Position numbers and translations under genes: made by a program
Origin: Arsenicicoccus bolidensis DSM 15745
GTDB taxonomy: Bacteria > Actinomycetota > Actinomycetes > Actinomycetales > Dermatophilaceae
Direction: 5' to 3'
NCBI RefSeq assembly: GCF_000426385.1
Contig: NZ_AUFG01000017.1
Location: 1-64,000, forward strand
DNA: 64,000 bases
Notes under the pieces: generated by a model
Databases searched by the model: none
Told to the model about the DNA's origin: nothing
What the model saw: the letters and a program-made list of their open reading frames with translations, nothing else
Shown here: positions 23,469 to 32,461 of the stretch, piece by piece
Layout of the letters: each line of letters starts with the position of its first letter
Numbering within the stretch: the first letter of the stretch is position 1

Positions 23469-24894
23469 CGAGCCCCTGCGGATCACGGGCATCGACGGTG
23501 GCGCCGGCGGCATACGGGTGGTCGCTGACGACGTCCTGATGCTGGGCGTCCTGTGCCGAGGCGTGGGCGCCGAGCTCGACGAGGTCGGCGTCGCGGGCGC
23601 CCTGGCGGGGGCGGTCCTCGCGGTCGAGGCGACTGCCGTGCTGGCGCCAGCCACGGCGCTTCTGGCGGGCGCAGCGTTGCAGCGGTCGGCGCTCGGCCCC
23701 CACTCTCCGATCGTCGTCGGAGGTGGAGCCCGGGTGCTCGGCAACGCCCTCGTGACGGCGGCGAGCGGCTACGACCTGACCGAGGCGGCCAACGTCGCCC
23801 TGTGGGACGCGGGCGACGCGGTGGGCCTGGTCGTGTCCGTCAAGGACGTCCTCACCGACCCGGCTGGTGCGTCCGTCGCGGTCGCGCACGCCTATGCGGC
23901 GGAGGTGATGCGGGCCGGGGAGCCGCTGGACCCCCAGGACGCGGCCGACCGCTGGGCCGCGGCGCACGCCGGGGAGCTGGAGCACCGGATCAATGGAGCG
24001 GCCGTGCTCGCGGCCCCAGGGGTCGCCGGCGCCCGGCTCGGCCAGGGCGAGGACGTTCTGGGGGAGCACGCGTCCTGGGCCCCGGTCGCCGTGGTCGCGC
24101 ACGCGGCGGCGCCGCTGTGGGTGGACGGCGAGCCCGTGGTGGGGGTGACCGGGCCGGCGACGGTGGGGTCCGCGCCGACGCGGACCGCCGATGTCGTGCG
24201 CGGCCTCGCCGCCACCAACGAGAGGGAGGACGGCACGATCGCGGTGCGGCGGATCACGAGCCGGCAGGATGGGGTGGAGCGGCAGGCCGTGCTCGTCGAC
24301 GTCCCCGGCACCGACGCCTGGAGCCTCCCCGGCGACGAGACCGACCAGGTTCGCGACCTCGGCGGCAACGTGGGCCTCCTGGGCGGCGACGCCACGGCCT
24401 ACGCGCGAGGGGTCGAGGCAGCGGTCGTCGCCTCGGGCGTCCCCAAGGACGTGCCGATCGCGCTCGCGGGACACTCGCAGGGCGGGATGGCCGCGGTCGT
24501 GGCGGCCGACCGGCTGCGGGGGCAGGGCTATCGCGTGACGCACGTCGTCGCGGTCGCGGCGCCGATCGCCCACCTGCGGCAACCGCGTGGCGTGACCACG
24601 TTGGCCCTGGACGGCGACCGGGACGTCGTCACCAAGCTCGACGGTCGACCCAACGGTGACCGCGCCCGGCGGGTGACCGTGCGGTTCGACAGCGGCCTGG
24701 AGGGGACGGGTCCCAACCACGACCTGCGGACCTACGCCCGCGCAGCGGACGAGGCCGACGACCTCGCGGCGACCGACCCGTCGCTGGCTCGCGTGGTCAC
24801 CGAGATGCGCGACGCGGGCGTCCTCACCTCGGGCGGCACCTCGGCCTCGATGGAGACCGTCCACGTCCGCATCACCGCCGACCGCGGACGCTGA
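23461..24894 (+). CDS. Alpha/beta-hydrolase coupled to the WXG100-like protein
   Basis: A 477-residue protein. The C-terminal half has an alpha/beta-hydrolase core with nucleophile elbow GHSQGG (Ser338), a preceding strand KDVPIALA, an acid candidate in TTLALDGDRDVVTKL, and a late His candidate in GPNHDLRTYA, so the triad appears complete. The first ~220 residues are helical and Ala/Val/Gly-rich with no known domain, and may dock to the WXG100-like partner. There is no signal peptide. Lipase- or esterase-like activity is inferred. It may be a secreted effector or a cell-surface enzyme. A bidirectional terminator follows. Confidence 0.65.
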   Translation: MGDEPLRITGIDGGAGGIRVVADDVLMLGVLCRGVGAELDEVGVAGALAGAVLAVEATAVLAPATALLAGAALQRSALGPHSPIVVGGGARVLGNALVTAASGYDLTEAANVALWDAGDAVGLVVSVKDVLTDPAGASVAVAHAYAAEVMRAGEPLDPQDAADRWAAAHAGELEHRINGAAVLAAPGVAGARLGQGEDVLGEHASWAPVAVVAHAAAPLWVDGEPVVGVTGPATVGSAPTRTADVVRGLAATNEREDGTIAVRRITSRQDGVERQAVLVDVPGTDAWSLPGDETDQVRDLGGNVGLLGGDATAYARGVEAAVVASGVPKDVPIALAGHSQGGMAAVVAADRLRGQGYRVTHVVAVAAPIAHLRQPRGVTTLALDGDRDVVTKLDGRPNGDRARRVTVRFDSGLEGTGPNHDLRTYARAADEADDLAATDPSLARVVTEMRDAGVLTSGGTSASMETVHVRITADRGR

Positions 24895-24909
24895 GGGGTC
24901 TCAAGACGT

Positions 24910-24948
24910 GCGAGAGGCCCCGGATCAGGACGATCTGGGGCCTCTCGC
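24910..24948. terminator. Bidirectional terminator
   Basis: A 12-bp perfect stem GCGAGAGGCCCC/GGGGCCTCTCGC with a 15-nt loop lies between the convergent hydrolase gene and tRNA-His. Confidence 0.85.
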
Positions 24949-24952
24949 TGAC

Positions 24953-25029
24953 TGGGGTGAGTGACGGGACTTGAACCCGCGGCCACCTGGACCACAACCA
25001 GGTGCTCTACCAGCTGAGCTACACCCACC
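24953..25029 (-). tRNA. tRNA-His (anticodon GTG)
   Basis: The reverse strand has the extra 5' G(-1) opposite C73 that marks tRNA-His, acceptor GTGGGTG/CACTCAC, anticodon loop TTGTGGT with GTG, T-arm CGGGTTCAAGTCCCG and encoded CCA. Confidence 0.95.
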
Positions 25030-25129
25030 ATGCACCTCGACCACGGTCACCCGCGTCGAGCAGCGCGGACCATACTACCGTGGATCTGGCGTGCTTCCGA
25101 CCACGTTCCGCACGGGCGGAGCCGGGAGC

Positions 25130-25768
25130 TCAGCCCTGCGCGGAGCCGCCGCCCTCGTACTTCGCCGCGATGCCGCGCGCCTGATCGGTCGTCGGGCCCG
25201 GCTGGGGCACGAACACCGCCTCGCGGTAGTAGCGCAGCTCCGCGATGGACTCGGTGATGTCGGCCAGGGCACGGTGGCCGCCGACCTTCTTGGGGGAGCT
25301 GAAGTAGGCCCGCGGGTACCACCGGCGGGACAGCTCCTTGATGGAGGAGACGTCGATGATCCGGTAGTGCAGGTAGGACTCCAGCTCGACCATGTCCCGG
25401 GCGAGGAAGCCGCGGTCGGTGGCGACGGTGTTGCCGCCGAGGGGGGCCTTGCCCGGCTCGGGCACCCACTCGCGGACGTAGTCCAGGACCCGCGTCTGGG
25501 CCTCGGCCATCGTCAGGCCCGAGTCGAGCTCGACGAGCAGCCCGCTCGTGGTGTGCATCTCGCGCACGAAGTCGTTCATCTGGTCCAGGGCGGCCTGCCC
25601 GGGGCGGATGATCACGTCGACGCCCTCACCGAGCTGGTTGAGCTCGAAGTCGGTCACCAGGGCGGCCACCTCGATGAGTGCGTCGTGCTCGAGCGACAGC
25701 CCGGTCATCTCGCAGTCGATCCAGACGATCCGGTCGGTCAGGGCCTTGTCGGTGGCAGCGCTACTCAC
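25130..25768 (-). CDS. orn: Oligoribonuclease
   Basis: A 212-residue DEDDh exonuclease that degrades 2-5-nt RNA fragments and linear di-GMP. Motifs: IVWIDCEMTGL (Exo I Asp and Glu), a second Asp region in LGGNTVATDRGFLARDM, and HRALADITESI (Exo III His and Asp). GTG 25766-25768 is chosen because it starts just before the conserved region and follows GGCGGGTGA; the longer upstream frame overlaps the divergent prsW promoter region. Confidence 0.95.
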   Translation of the reverse strand: MSSAATDKALTDRIVWIDCEMTGLSLEHDALIEVAALVTDFELNQLGEGVDVIIRPGQAALDQMNDFVREMHTTSGLLVELDSGLTMAEAQTRVLDYVREWVPEPGKAPLGGNTVATDRGFLARDMVELESYLHYRIIDVSSIKELSRRWYPRAYFSSPKKVGGHRALADITESIAELRYYREAVFVPQPGPTTDQARGIAAKYEGGGSAQG

Positions 25769-25812
25769 CCGCCCCACTGTAGCCACCTCACCTGGACGGC
25801 TAGCCTGCAGGC

Positions 25813-26970
25813 ATGAGTCGGTCGCCCGGGGGACCCCCGCTGTCCATGGCCGCGGCCGTGCCACCGCGTCGGATGACACTCCGTCGCTGGCTGATGGTCG
25901 GCCTGCTGATGATCGGGTTCGGGCTGTGCTCGCTCGTGCTGCTCGGCGCGGTCGGCATCTCGACCGGCGTGGGGGCGGGGCTGCTGGGCCTGGTGTTCGC
26001 CGCGCTCCCGCTGGGGGTGGTCGTGCCGGCGTTCCTGTGGATCGACCGGCTCGAGAGCGAGCCGCGGCGCATGCTGGTCCTGGCCTTCGCCTGGGGAGCG
26101 GTGGTCGCCACGGCGGTCGCCCTCGTCGCCAACACGGGGACCATGGCGATCATCGCCGGGGCCACCGGCACCGACCCGACGTCGCTGGGTGCCGTGGTGG
26201 TGGCCCCCGTCGTGGAGGAGAGCGCCAAGGGACTCGGGCTGCTCGTCATCCTGTGGCTGCAGCGGCGCGAGTTCGACGGCGTGGTGGACGGACTCGTCTA
26301 CGCCGGCCTGGTCGCGGGCGGGTTCGCCTTCGGCGAGAACATCCTCTACCTCGGCCGCGCCTTCAACGAGGCGGGAGGCGCGGGCCTCGTCGCGACGTTC
26401 GTCCTGCGAGGCGTCGTCGGCCCGTTCGCGCACCCGATCTTCACGTGCTGCACGGGGGTGGGGATCGGGGTCGCGGTCTACCGCAGGCGCGGCCCCCTGC
26501 GCCTGGTCGCGCCGGTGGTCGGGTGGGCCGTCGCGGTGGCGCTGCACGCCGCCTGGAACCTCTCCGCCGTGGCCGGTCTCGAGGGCTTCCTCACGGGTTA
26601 TGTCCTCCTGCAGGTGCCCTTCTTCGCGGCGTTCGTGGCCCTGGCCGTGTGGGCCCGGCGCCGGGAGGCACGGATCATCTCGGTCGAGCTGACGCGCTAC
26701 GCCAGGGCCGGGTGGCTGGCCCCGACGGAGGTCGCCATGCTCTCCTCCGTTCCGGCGCGGCGCCAGGCCCGGGAGTGGGCGCGCGGCATCGGGGGCCGCC
26801 GCAGCCAGGCGGCCATGGACCGGTTCCAGGACGCGGCCAGCGACCTCGCGATGCTCCGGCACCGCATGGGGCTCGGCGACGTCGACGACGGCGTGCTCGC
26901 ACTGGAACGTCACCTGCTGGCCACCATGATGGAGTGTCGGTCGCAGTTCGTCGGCTCGCGCGCCCTGTAA
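25813..26970 (+). CDS. PrsW-family intramembrane metalloprotease
   Basis: A 385-residue membrane protein with about eight hydrophobic helices. PrsW motifs are all present: EESAKG (EExxK near residue 136), GFAFGENILY, a His in GPFAHPIFT and ALHAAWN near the last helices, together forming the metal site. A 110-residue soluble C-terminal tail follows. PrsW proteases cut anti-sigma factors in some bacteria, but no anti-sigma gene is nearby. The gene ends 54 bp before the Pls/PosA synthetase and may share its transcript. Confidence 0.85.
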   Translation: MSRSPGGPPLSMAAAVPPRRMTLRRWLMVGLLMIGFGLCSLVLLGAVGISTGVGAGLLGLVFAALPLGVVVPAFLWIDRLESEPRRMLVLAFAWGAVVATAVALVANTGTMAIIAGATGTDPTSLGAVVVAPVVEESAKGLGLLVILWLQRREFDGVVDGLVYAGLVAGGFAFGENILYLGRAFNEAGGAGLVATFVLRGVVGPFAHPIFTCCTGVGIGVAVYRRRGPLRLVAPVVGWAVAVALHAAWNLSAVAGLEGFLTGYVLLQVPFFAAFVALAVWARRREARIISVELTRYARAGWLAPTEVAMLSSVPARRQAREWARGIGGRRSQAAMDRFQDAASDLAMLRHRMGLGDVDDGVLALERHLLATMMECRSQFVGSRAL

Positions 26971-27024
26971 GGTCTGGGCCGTCGGTCCGCGTCGCGGTCA
27001 GGGAGCAGAGCAGGGACGTCATAC

Positions 27025-30000
27025 GTGGCAACGGCACAGCTGATCGGCGGCAGCACGCCGCCCGAGCGCACCCTGGTCGACCTCGTCGACGAGGTCGTCC
27101 GGGACCACCCCGACGCACCGGCCCTGGACGACGGCACGACGGTCCTGTCGTATGCCGAGCTGCGCACCGCCGCCTCCCGGCTCGCCGACCGGCTGCGCGA
27201 CGAGGGAGTGCGCCGCGGCGACAAGGTCGGGGTGCGCGTCCCGTCGGGCACCTGCGACCTCTACGTCGCGATCGTGGCAATCCTGCTCGCCGGGGCGGCC
27301 TACGTCCCGGTCGACGCCGACGACCCGATCGAGCGGGCCGAGCTCGTCTTCTCCGAGGCGGGGGCGGTCGCGGTGGTCGGCGCGGGCCTGCGGCTGCAGC
27401 TGCTCGACCTCGAGGCCGACCGGCCCGCCGACCAGCGCGGACGTCCCACGCCGGACGACGACGCGTGGGTGATCTTCACCTCCGGGTCCACCGGCACCCC
27501 CAAGGGCGTGGCGGTGACCCACCGCAGCGCGGCGGCCTTCGTCGACGCGGAGGGACGCATGTTCCTCCAGGACGCACCCCAGGGCCCGGGCGACCGGGTC
27601 CTCGCCGGCCTGTCCGTCGCCTTCGACGCCAGCTGCGAGGAGATGTGGCTCGCGTGGGGCCACGGCGCCTGCCTCGTGCCCGCACCGCGTGCCCTCGTCC
27701 GCACGGGCATGGACCTCGGCCCCTGGCTCGTCGAGCGCGGGATCACCATCGTCTCGACGGTCCCGACGCTCGCGGCGCTGTGGCCCGCCGCGAGCCTGGA
27801 CGCCGTGCGGCTGCTCATCTTCGGCGGCGAGGCCTGCCCGCCCGAGCTGGCCGAGCGGCGGGTGCGCCCCGGCCGTGAGGTGTGGAACACCTACGGTCCC
27901 ACCGAGGCCACGGTCGTCGCGTGCGGTGCGCGGATGACCGGCGAGGGTGCCGTCTCGATCGGCCTGCCCCTCGACGGCTGGCAGCTCGCGATCGTCAGGG
28001 ACGGCGAGCTGGTCGCCGAGGGCGAGGTCGGCGAGCTGATCATCGGCGGCGTCGGCCTGGCCCGCTACCTCGACCCGGCCAAGGACGCCGAGAAGTACGC
28101 CCCCCTGCCCCTGCTCGGCTGGGACCGCGCCTACCGCTCGGGCGACCTCGTCCGCTACGAGCCCGACGGCCTGACCTTCATGGGGCGCGCCGACGAGCAG
28201 GTCAAGCTCGGGGGCCGCCGCATCGAGCTCGGCGAGGTCGACGCGGCCCTGCAGGCGCTGCCCGAGGTGGCCGGCGCCGCCGCCGCGGTCCGCACCACCG
28301 ACGCGGGCAACCAGATCCTCGTCGGCTACGTCGTGCCGAACGACCCCGACGGCTTCGACCGCGCCCAGGCCCGCAGCGAGCTCGCGAGCGTCCTGCCCGC
28401 CGCGCTGGTGCCCCTCATCGCCGTCGTCGACACCCTCCCCACCAAGACCTCCGGCAAGGTCGACCGGGACGCCCTGCCCTGGCCGCTGCCCGACCTCGCG
28501 CCGAGCGCCCCGGGCGCTCCGGGTGGCACGAGCGAGCTGACCGGCACCACGGCCTGGCTCGCCGAGCAGTGGTCCTCGGTGCTCGGCTCACCCGTGACCA
28601 GCCCGGACGACGACTTCTTCGGCCTCGGCGGGTCCAGCCTCACCACCGCTCAGCTGGTCTCGGTCCTGCGCTCGACCCACCCCGAGATGACGGTCGCCGA
28701 CGCCTACGCCCACCCGCGCCTCGCGGACCAGGCGTCCTACCTCGACGTCATGGCGGCGCGCCTGCGCGCCGACGACACCCCACCGCGCACCGTGACCCCC
28801 GTGCCCCGGCGGGCCCAGCTCGTGCAGCTGCTTCTCGGCATACCCCTGTCGACGGTCACGGGGCTGCAGTGGCTGGTGGGGGTCGCCGCCGCCAACTCCG
28901 TCGCCGCCCTGGTCTGGGACATCCCCTGGGCGCCCACCGCCCCGTGGTGGGCGATCCTGCTCGGCTGGTTCCTGCTGCTGACGCCCGTCGGGCGGATGGG
29001 CATCACGGTCGTCGGGGCCCGCCTGCTCCTGCGCGGAGTCCGCCCCGGCAGCTACCCCCGCGGCGGCTCGGTGCACCTGCGCCTGTGGGCCGCCGAGCGG
29101 CTGGCCGAGGCCGTCGGGGCGGTGACCATGGCCGGCGCGCCGTGGATCGTCTACTACGCCCGCGCCCTCGGCGCCAAGATCGGCCGCGACGCCGACCTGC
29201 ACACCCTGCCTCCCATCACCGGCCTCCTGTCGCTCGGTCGCGGTGCCTCGATCGAGCCCGAGGTCGATCTCGCCGGGCACTGGCTCGACGGTGACGTCCT
29301 GCACGTCGGGCAGGTCACGGTTCGCCCTGGCGCGGTCGTCGGAGGCCGTTCCACCCTCGGGCCCGGCGCAGTCGTGGGCCGCGACGCGGAGGTGCTGCCC
29401 GGGTCCTATGTCACCGGGGTCGTGCCCGACGGCGAGCTGTGGGCGGGCTCGCCCGCCACCAAGGTCGGCCGGGCGCGCCCGACCTGGCCCACCGAGCGTC
29501 CGGCCCAGTCGCGTGCCTGGCTGACGGCGTATGCCGTGAGCTCGGTCCTGCTCGGCCTCGTCCCCACCCTCGCCGTCGTGCCGGCCGCCGCGCTGGTGCT
29601 CTGGGCCGTCCACGACGCGCCGACGCTGTCCGAGGCCCTGCTGCGGGCCCTCGTGTGGACGCCACCGGCCACCGTGGTCGCGATGCTCACCCTCATGCTG
29701 CTGACGCTGGTCTGCGTGCGGCTGCTGGGTCTGGGGCTGCGCCCCGGCTACCACCCCGTCCGGTCCCGCATCGGCTGGCAGGTGTGGGCCACCGAGCGAC
29801 TCCTCGACAGCGCCCGCACCCAGCTGTTCCCGATCTACGCGAGCCTCTTAACGCCCGTGTGGCTTCGACTCCTCGGCGCCCGCATCGGCAAGAACGTCGA
29901 GGCCTCGACCGTCCTGCTGCTGCCCGCCATGACGCGCGTCGGCGAGGGTGCCTTCCTGGCCGACGACACGATGATCGCGTCCTACGAGCTCGGCGGTGGC

Positions 30001-30903
30001 TGGGTCCACATCGAGCGGGCCAAGGTCGGCAAGCGGGCCTTCCTCGGCAACTCCGGCATGGCCGCCCCCGGCCGCAGCGTCCCCAAGAACGGCCTCGTCG
30101 CCGTCCTGTCCGCCGCCCCCGCCAAGTCCAAGTCCGGCTCGTCCTGGCTCGGCAGCCCGCCCGTGCGCCTGCAGCGTCAGGCGACCGACCACGACGTCTC
30201 GCGGACCTATCACCCGACGACCGGCCTCAAGGTCGCCCGCGCCCTCGTGGAGCTGTGCCGCGTCATACCCGTCATGTGCACGATCGCCCTCGCGGTGCTG
30301 GTGGTGGCGACCCTCGAGGGGCTGTGGGTGCAGGTCGGCTGGTGGGCCGCCGCCTTCCTCGCGGGCGTCGTCCTGCTGCTGACCGGGGTGCTGGCCGGTG
30401 CGATCACCGTCGCGGTCAAGTGGCTGCTGGTCGGCCGGCTGCGCGTCGTGGAGCACCCGCTGTGGAGCACCTTCGTGTGGCGCAACGAGGTCGTCGACAC
30501 CTTCGTCGAGATGGTGGCCGCGCCCTGGCTCGCCTGGGCCGCGACCGGCACGCCGGTCCTCAACGTCTGGCTGCGCGCCCTCGGGGCCAGGATCGGTCAC
30601 GGCGTCTGGTGCGAGAGCTACTGGCTGCCGGAGGCCGACCTGGTCACCCTGCGAGACGGGGTGAGCGTCAACCGTGGATGCGTCCTGCAGACCCACCTCT
30701 TCCATGATCGGATCATGCAGATGGACACCGTCACCCTCGACGCCGGCGCCACCATGGGCCCGCACGGCGTGATCCTGCCCGCCGCGGGCCTCGGCGAGTC
30801 CACGACCGTCGGCCCCGCGTCCCTCGTGCTGCGCGGCGAGCAGGTGCCGGCCGGCACCCGCTGGATCGGCAACCCGATCGCGCCGTGGGCGGGCTCCGCA
30901 TGA
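27025..30903 (+). CDS. Pls/PosA-family non-ribosomal peptide synthetase
   Basis: A 1292-residue membrane-bound synthetase related to epsilon-poly-lysine synthetase. The adenylation domain (about 15-495) has FTSGSTGTPKG (A3, ~150), VWNTYGPTEAT (A5), YRSGDL (A7), GRADEQVKLGGRRIELGEV (A8) and the catalytic Lys in KTSGKVDRDAL (A10, ~474). A carrier domain follows with phosphopantetheine Ser537 in FFGLGGSSLT. From about 590, pairs of helices alternate with three hexapeptide-repeat (left-handed beta-helix) regions, the condensation modules of this family. Such enzymes join one amino acid into short polymers by repeated cycles. Substrate is unknown. GTG 27025 is the start. It overlaps the M1 peptidase gene by ATGA. 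Confidence 0.88.
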   Translation: MATAQLIGGSTPPERTLVDLVDEVVRDHPDAPALDDGTTVLSYAELRTAASRLADRLRDEGVRRGDKVGVRVPSGTCDLYVAIVAILLAGAAYVPVDADDPIERAELVFSEAGAVAVVGAGLRLQLLDLEADRPADQRGRPTPDDDAWVIFTSGSTGTPKGVAVTHRSAAAFVDAEGRMFLQDAPQGPGDRVLAGLSVAFDASCEEMWLAWGHGACLVPAPRALVRTGMDLGPWLVERGITIVSTVPTLAALWPAASLDAVRLLIFGGEACPPELAERRVRPGREVWNTYGPTEATVVACGARMTGEGAVSIGLPLDGWQLAIVRDGELVAEGEVGELIIGGVGLARYLDPAKDAEKYAPLPLLGWDRAYRSGDLVRYEPDGLTFMGRADEQVKLGGRRIELGEVDAALQALPEVAGAAAAVRTTDAGNQILVGYVVPNDPDGFDRAQARSELASVLPAALVPLIAVVDTLPTKTSGKVDRDALPWPLPDLAPSAPGAPGGTSELTGTTAWLAEQWSSVLGSPVTSPDDDFFGLGGSSLTTAQLVSVLRSTHPEMTVADAYAHPRLADQASYLDVMAARLRADDTPPRTVTPVPRRAQLVQLLLGIPLSTVTGLQWLVGVAAANSVAALVWDIPWAPTAPWWAILLGWFLLLTPVGRMGITVVGARLLLRGVRPGSYPRGGSVHLRLWAAERLAEAVGAVTMAGAPWIVYYARALGAKIGRDADLHTLPPITGLLSLGRGASIEPEVDLAGHWLDGDVLHVGQVTVRPGAVVGGRSTLGPGAVVGRDAEVLPGSYVTGVVPDGELWAGSPATKVGRARPTWPTERPAQSRAWLTAYAVSSVLLGLVPTLAVVPAAALVLWAVHDAPTLSEALLRALVWTPPATVVAMLTLMLLTLVCVRLLGLGLRPGYHPVRSRIGWQVWATERLLDSARTQLFPIYASLLTPVWLRLLGARIGKNVEASTVLLLPAMTRVGEGAFLADDTMIASYELGGGWVHIERAKVGKRAFLGNSGMAAPGRSVPKNGLVAVLSAAPAKSKSGSSWLGSPPVRLQRQATDHDVSRTYHPTTGLKVARALVELCRVIPVMCTIALAVLVVATLEGLWVQVGWWAAAFLAGVVLLLTGVLAGAITVAVKWLLVGRLRVVEHPLWSTFVWRNEVVDTFVEMVAAPWLAWAATGTPVLNVWLRALGARIGHGVWCESYWLPEADLVTLRDGVSVNRGCVLQTHLFHDRIMQMDTVTLDAGATMGPHGVILPAAGLGESTTVGPASLVLRGEQVPAGTRWIGNPIAPWAGSA

Positions 30904-32243
30904 GGCCCCCCGCCCTGCCGCGCCCGCGCACCTCGGCCGAGCTCGAGCCCGACCCCTACGTCCCGGCGCACGGCGACACGAGCTACACCGTCGCCCACTA
31001 CGACCTGGAGCTCGACTACCGCGTGGTGAGCAACCGCCTGGCCGGGCGCGCCCGCATCCACGTGCGCACCACCCGCCGCATCGACCGGCTGGCCCTCGAC
31101 CTCGCCGGCCCGCTGGCGGTCGCCAAGGTCCTGGTGGACGGCAAGCGAGCCCGCTACGCCCACCGCGCGGCCCGGCTCACCGTCACGCTCCCGGGTCAGG
31201 TCGCTGCCGGGGCGGCGCTCGTGGTCGAGGTGCAGTGGTCGGGCAACCCGCGCCCGAGCCGCGGCCTCTGGGGCGAGGTCGGCTGGGAGGAGCTGACCGA
31301 GGGCGTGCTCGTCGCCGGCCAGCCCGACGGCGCGCCCACGTGGTTCCCCTGCAACGACCACCCCGGCATCAAGTCGACCTACGCGACGACGGTGACCTGC
31401 GACTCGCCATACACCGTCGTCACCAACGGCGTGCTGGTGCAGCGGGTCGTGCGGGGCTCACGGACCAGCTGGACCTACGAGCAGCGCGAGCCGATGGCGC
31501 CCTACCTCGCGAGCGTGCAGATCGGTGCCTACACCGCCGCGCGCATCGCCGACGCCCCCGACGTCCCGCAGACCCTGCACGTCCCGCCACGGCTCAAGGC
31601 CGAGGCGCTGCACGACTTCGGGCGCCAGCCGCAGATGATGGCCGTGTTCACCGAGCTCTTCGGGCCCTACCCGTTCCCCGCCTACGACGTGGTCGTGACG
31701 GACGACCCGCTCGAGATCCCGCTGGAGTCGCAGGGGTTCTCGACGTTCGGGGCCAACTACTGCACCGGGCGCCGGTCCGAGGAGCGGCTGGTGGCGCACG
31801 AGCTCGCGCACCAGTGGTTCGGCAACGCCGTGGGGGTGGCGACCTGGCAGCACATCTGGCTCAACGAGGGCTTCGCCTGCTACGCCGAGTGGCTGTGGTC
31901 GCCGCACGCCGGCGGTCAGTCCACCGACGCCCACGCCCGCCGCTGGCACGCGTCCCTCAAGCGTCAGCCGCAGGACCTGGTCCTCGCCGACCCGGGGGCG
32001 CGCGACATGTTCGACGACCGCGTCTACAAGCGCGGCGCCCTGACCCTGCACGCGCTGCGGATCACGGTGGGGGACAGCGTCTTCGGCGAGCTGGTGCAGT
32101 CCTGGGTGGCCGACCACCTGCACTCCGTCGTCACCACCGACATGTTCGTGACCCACGCCCAGCGGTATGGCGGAGCGACCGCCCGCTCGCTGCTCAAGGC
32201 GTGGCTCGAGCAGCCGACCCTGCCTGAGCTCCCTCGCCGCTGA
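30900..32243 (+). CDS. M1-family metallopeptidase coupled to the Pls synthetase
   Basis: A 447-residue gluzincin with an N-terminal saddle domain (YDLELDYRVVSNRLAG) and a catalytic domain. HELAHQWFG (near residue 300) is the HExxH zinc motif, and the third ligand is the Glu in WLNEGFACYAEW. LESQGFSTFG stands in the position of the GAMEN exopeptidase motif, so aminopeptidase specificity is uncertain. It is shorter than PepN (no C-terminal ERAP1-like domain) and has no signal peptide. Its start ATG 30900 overlaps the synthetase stop, so the pair is coupled and the peptidase may process or degrade the polymer. Confidence 0.87.
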   Translation: MRPPALPRPRTSAELEPDPYVPAHGDTSYTVAHYDLELDYRVVSNRLAGRARIHVRTTRRIDRLALDLAGPLAVAKVLVDGKRARYAHRAARLTVTLPGQVAAGAALVVEVQWSGNPRPSRGLWGEVGWEELTEGVLVAGQPDGAPTWFPCNDHPGIKSTYATTVTCDSPYTVVTNGVLVQRVVRGSRTSWTYEQREPMAPYLASVQIGAYTAARIADAPDVPQTLHVPPRLKAEALHDFGRQPQMMAVFTELFGPYPFPAYDVVVTDDPLEIPLESQGFSTFGANYCTGRRSEERLVAHELAHQWFGNAVGVATWQHIWLNEGFACYAEWLWSPHAGGQSTDAHARRWHASLKRQPQDLVLADPGARDMFDDRVYKRGALTLHALRITVGDSVFGELVQSWVADHLHSVVTTDMFVTHAQRYGGATARSLLKAWLEQPTLPELPRR

Positions 32244-32284
32244 CGCTGCTGCCGGTCGGCTGGGTCCGGCCGACTCGCCGGCGT

Positions 32285-32381
32285 GTGCACAACTGCTGCA
32301 CTCTGGTCGGTCTCTCACGTGAGTCCCGTTGTGCCGCAACAGGTGGATCCCGACTGCCCTCCCTATGTGCAGCACGTGTGC
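32285..32381. repeat. Structured dispersed repeat family C, copy 1
   Basis: Terminal arms GTGCACAACTGCTGCAC (32285-32301) and ATGTGCAGCACGTGTGC (32365-32381) are an imperfect inverted pair, with a central hairpin GTTGTGCCGCAAC between. In reverse complement it aligns end to end with 62045-62143. It fills the gap between the convergent M1 peptidase and phosphopantetheinyl transferase genes. Confidence 0.72.
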
Positions 32382-32461
32382 CCGCCGCTGGGGCGGGTGG
32401 CACCTCGACGGCGGCCTGCGCCTGTCACGGCTGCCATCGCACGGAGGTTGGACGGGCGCAG

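Noticed and set aside
32285-32381. Short open frames in the family C repeats (VHNCCT-like translations in both copies)
   Set aside because: The similarity between copies is explained by DNA-level repeat structure; there are no ribosome sites and the two copies are in different gene contexts.
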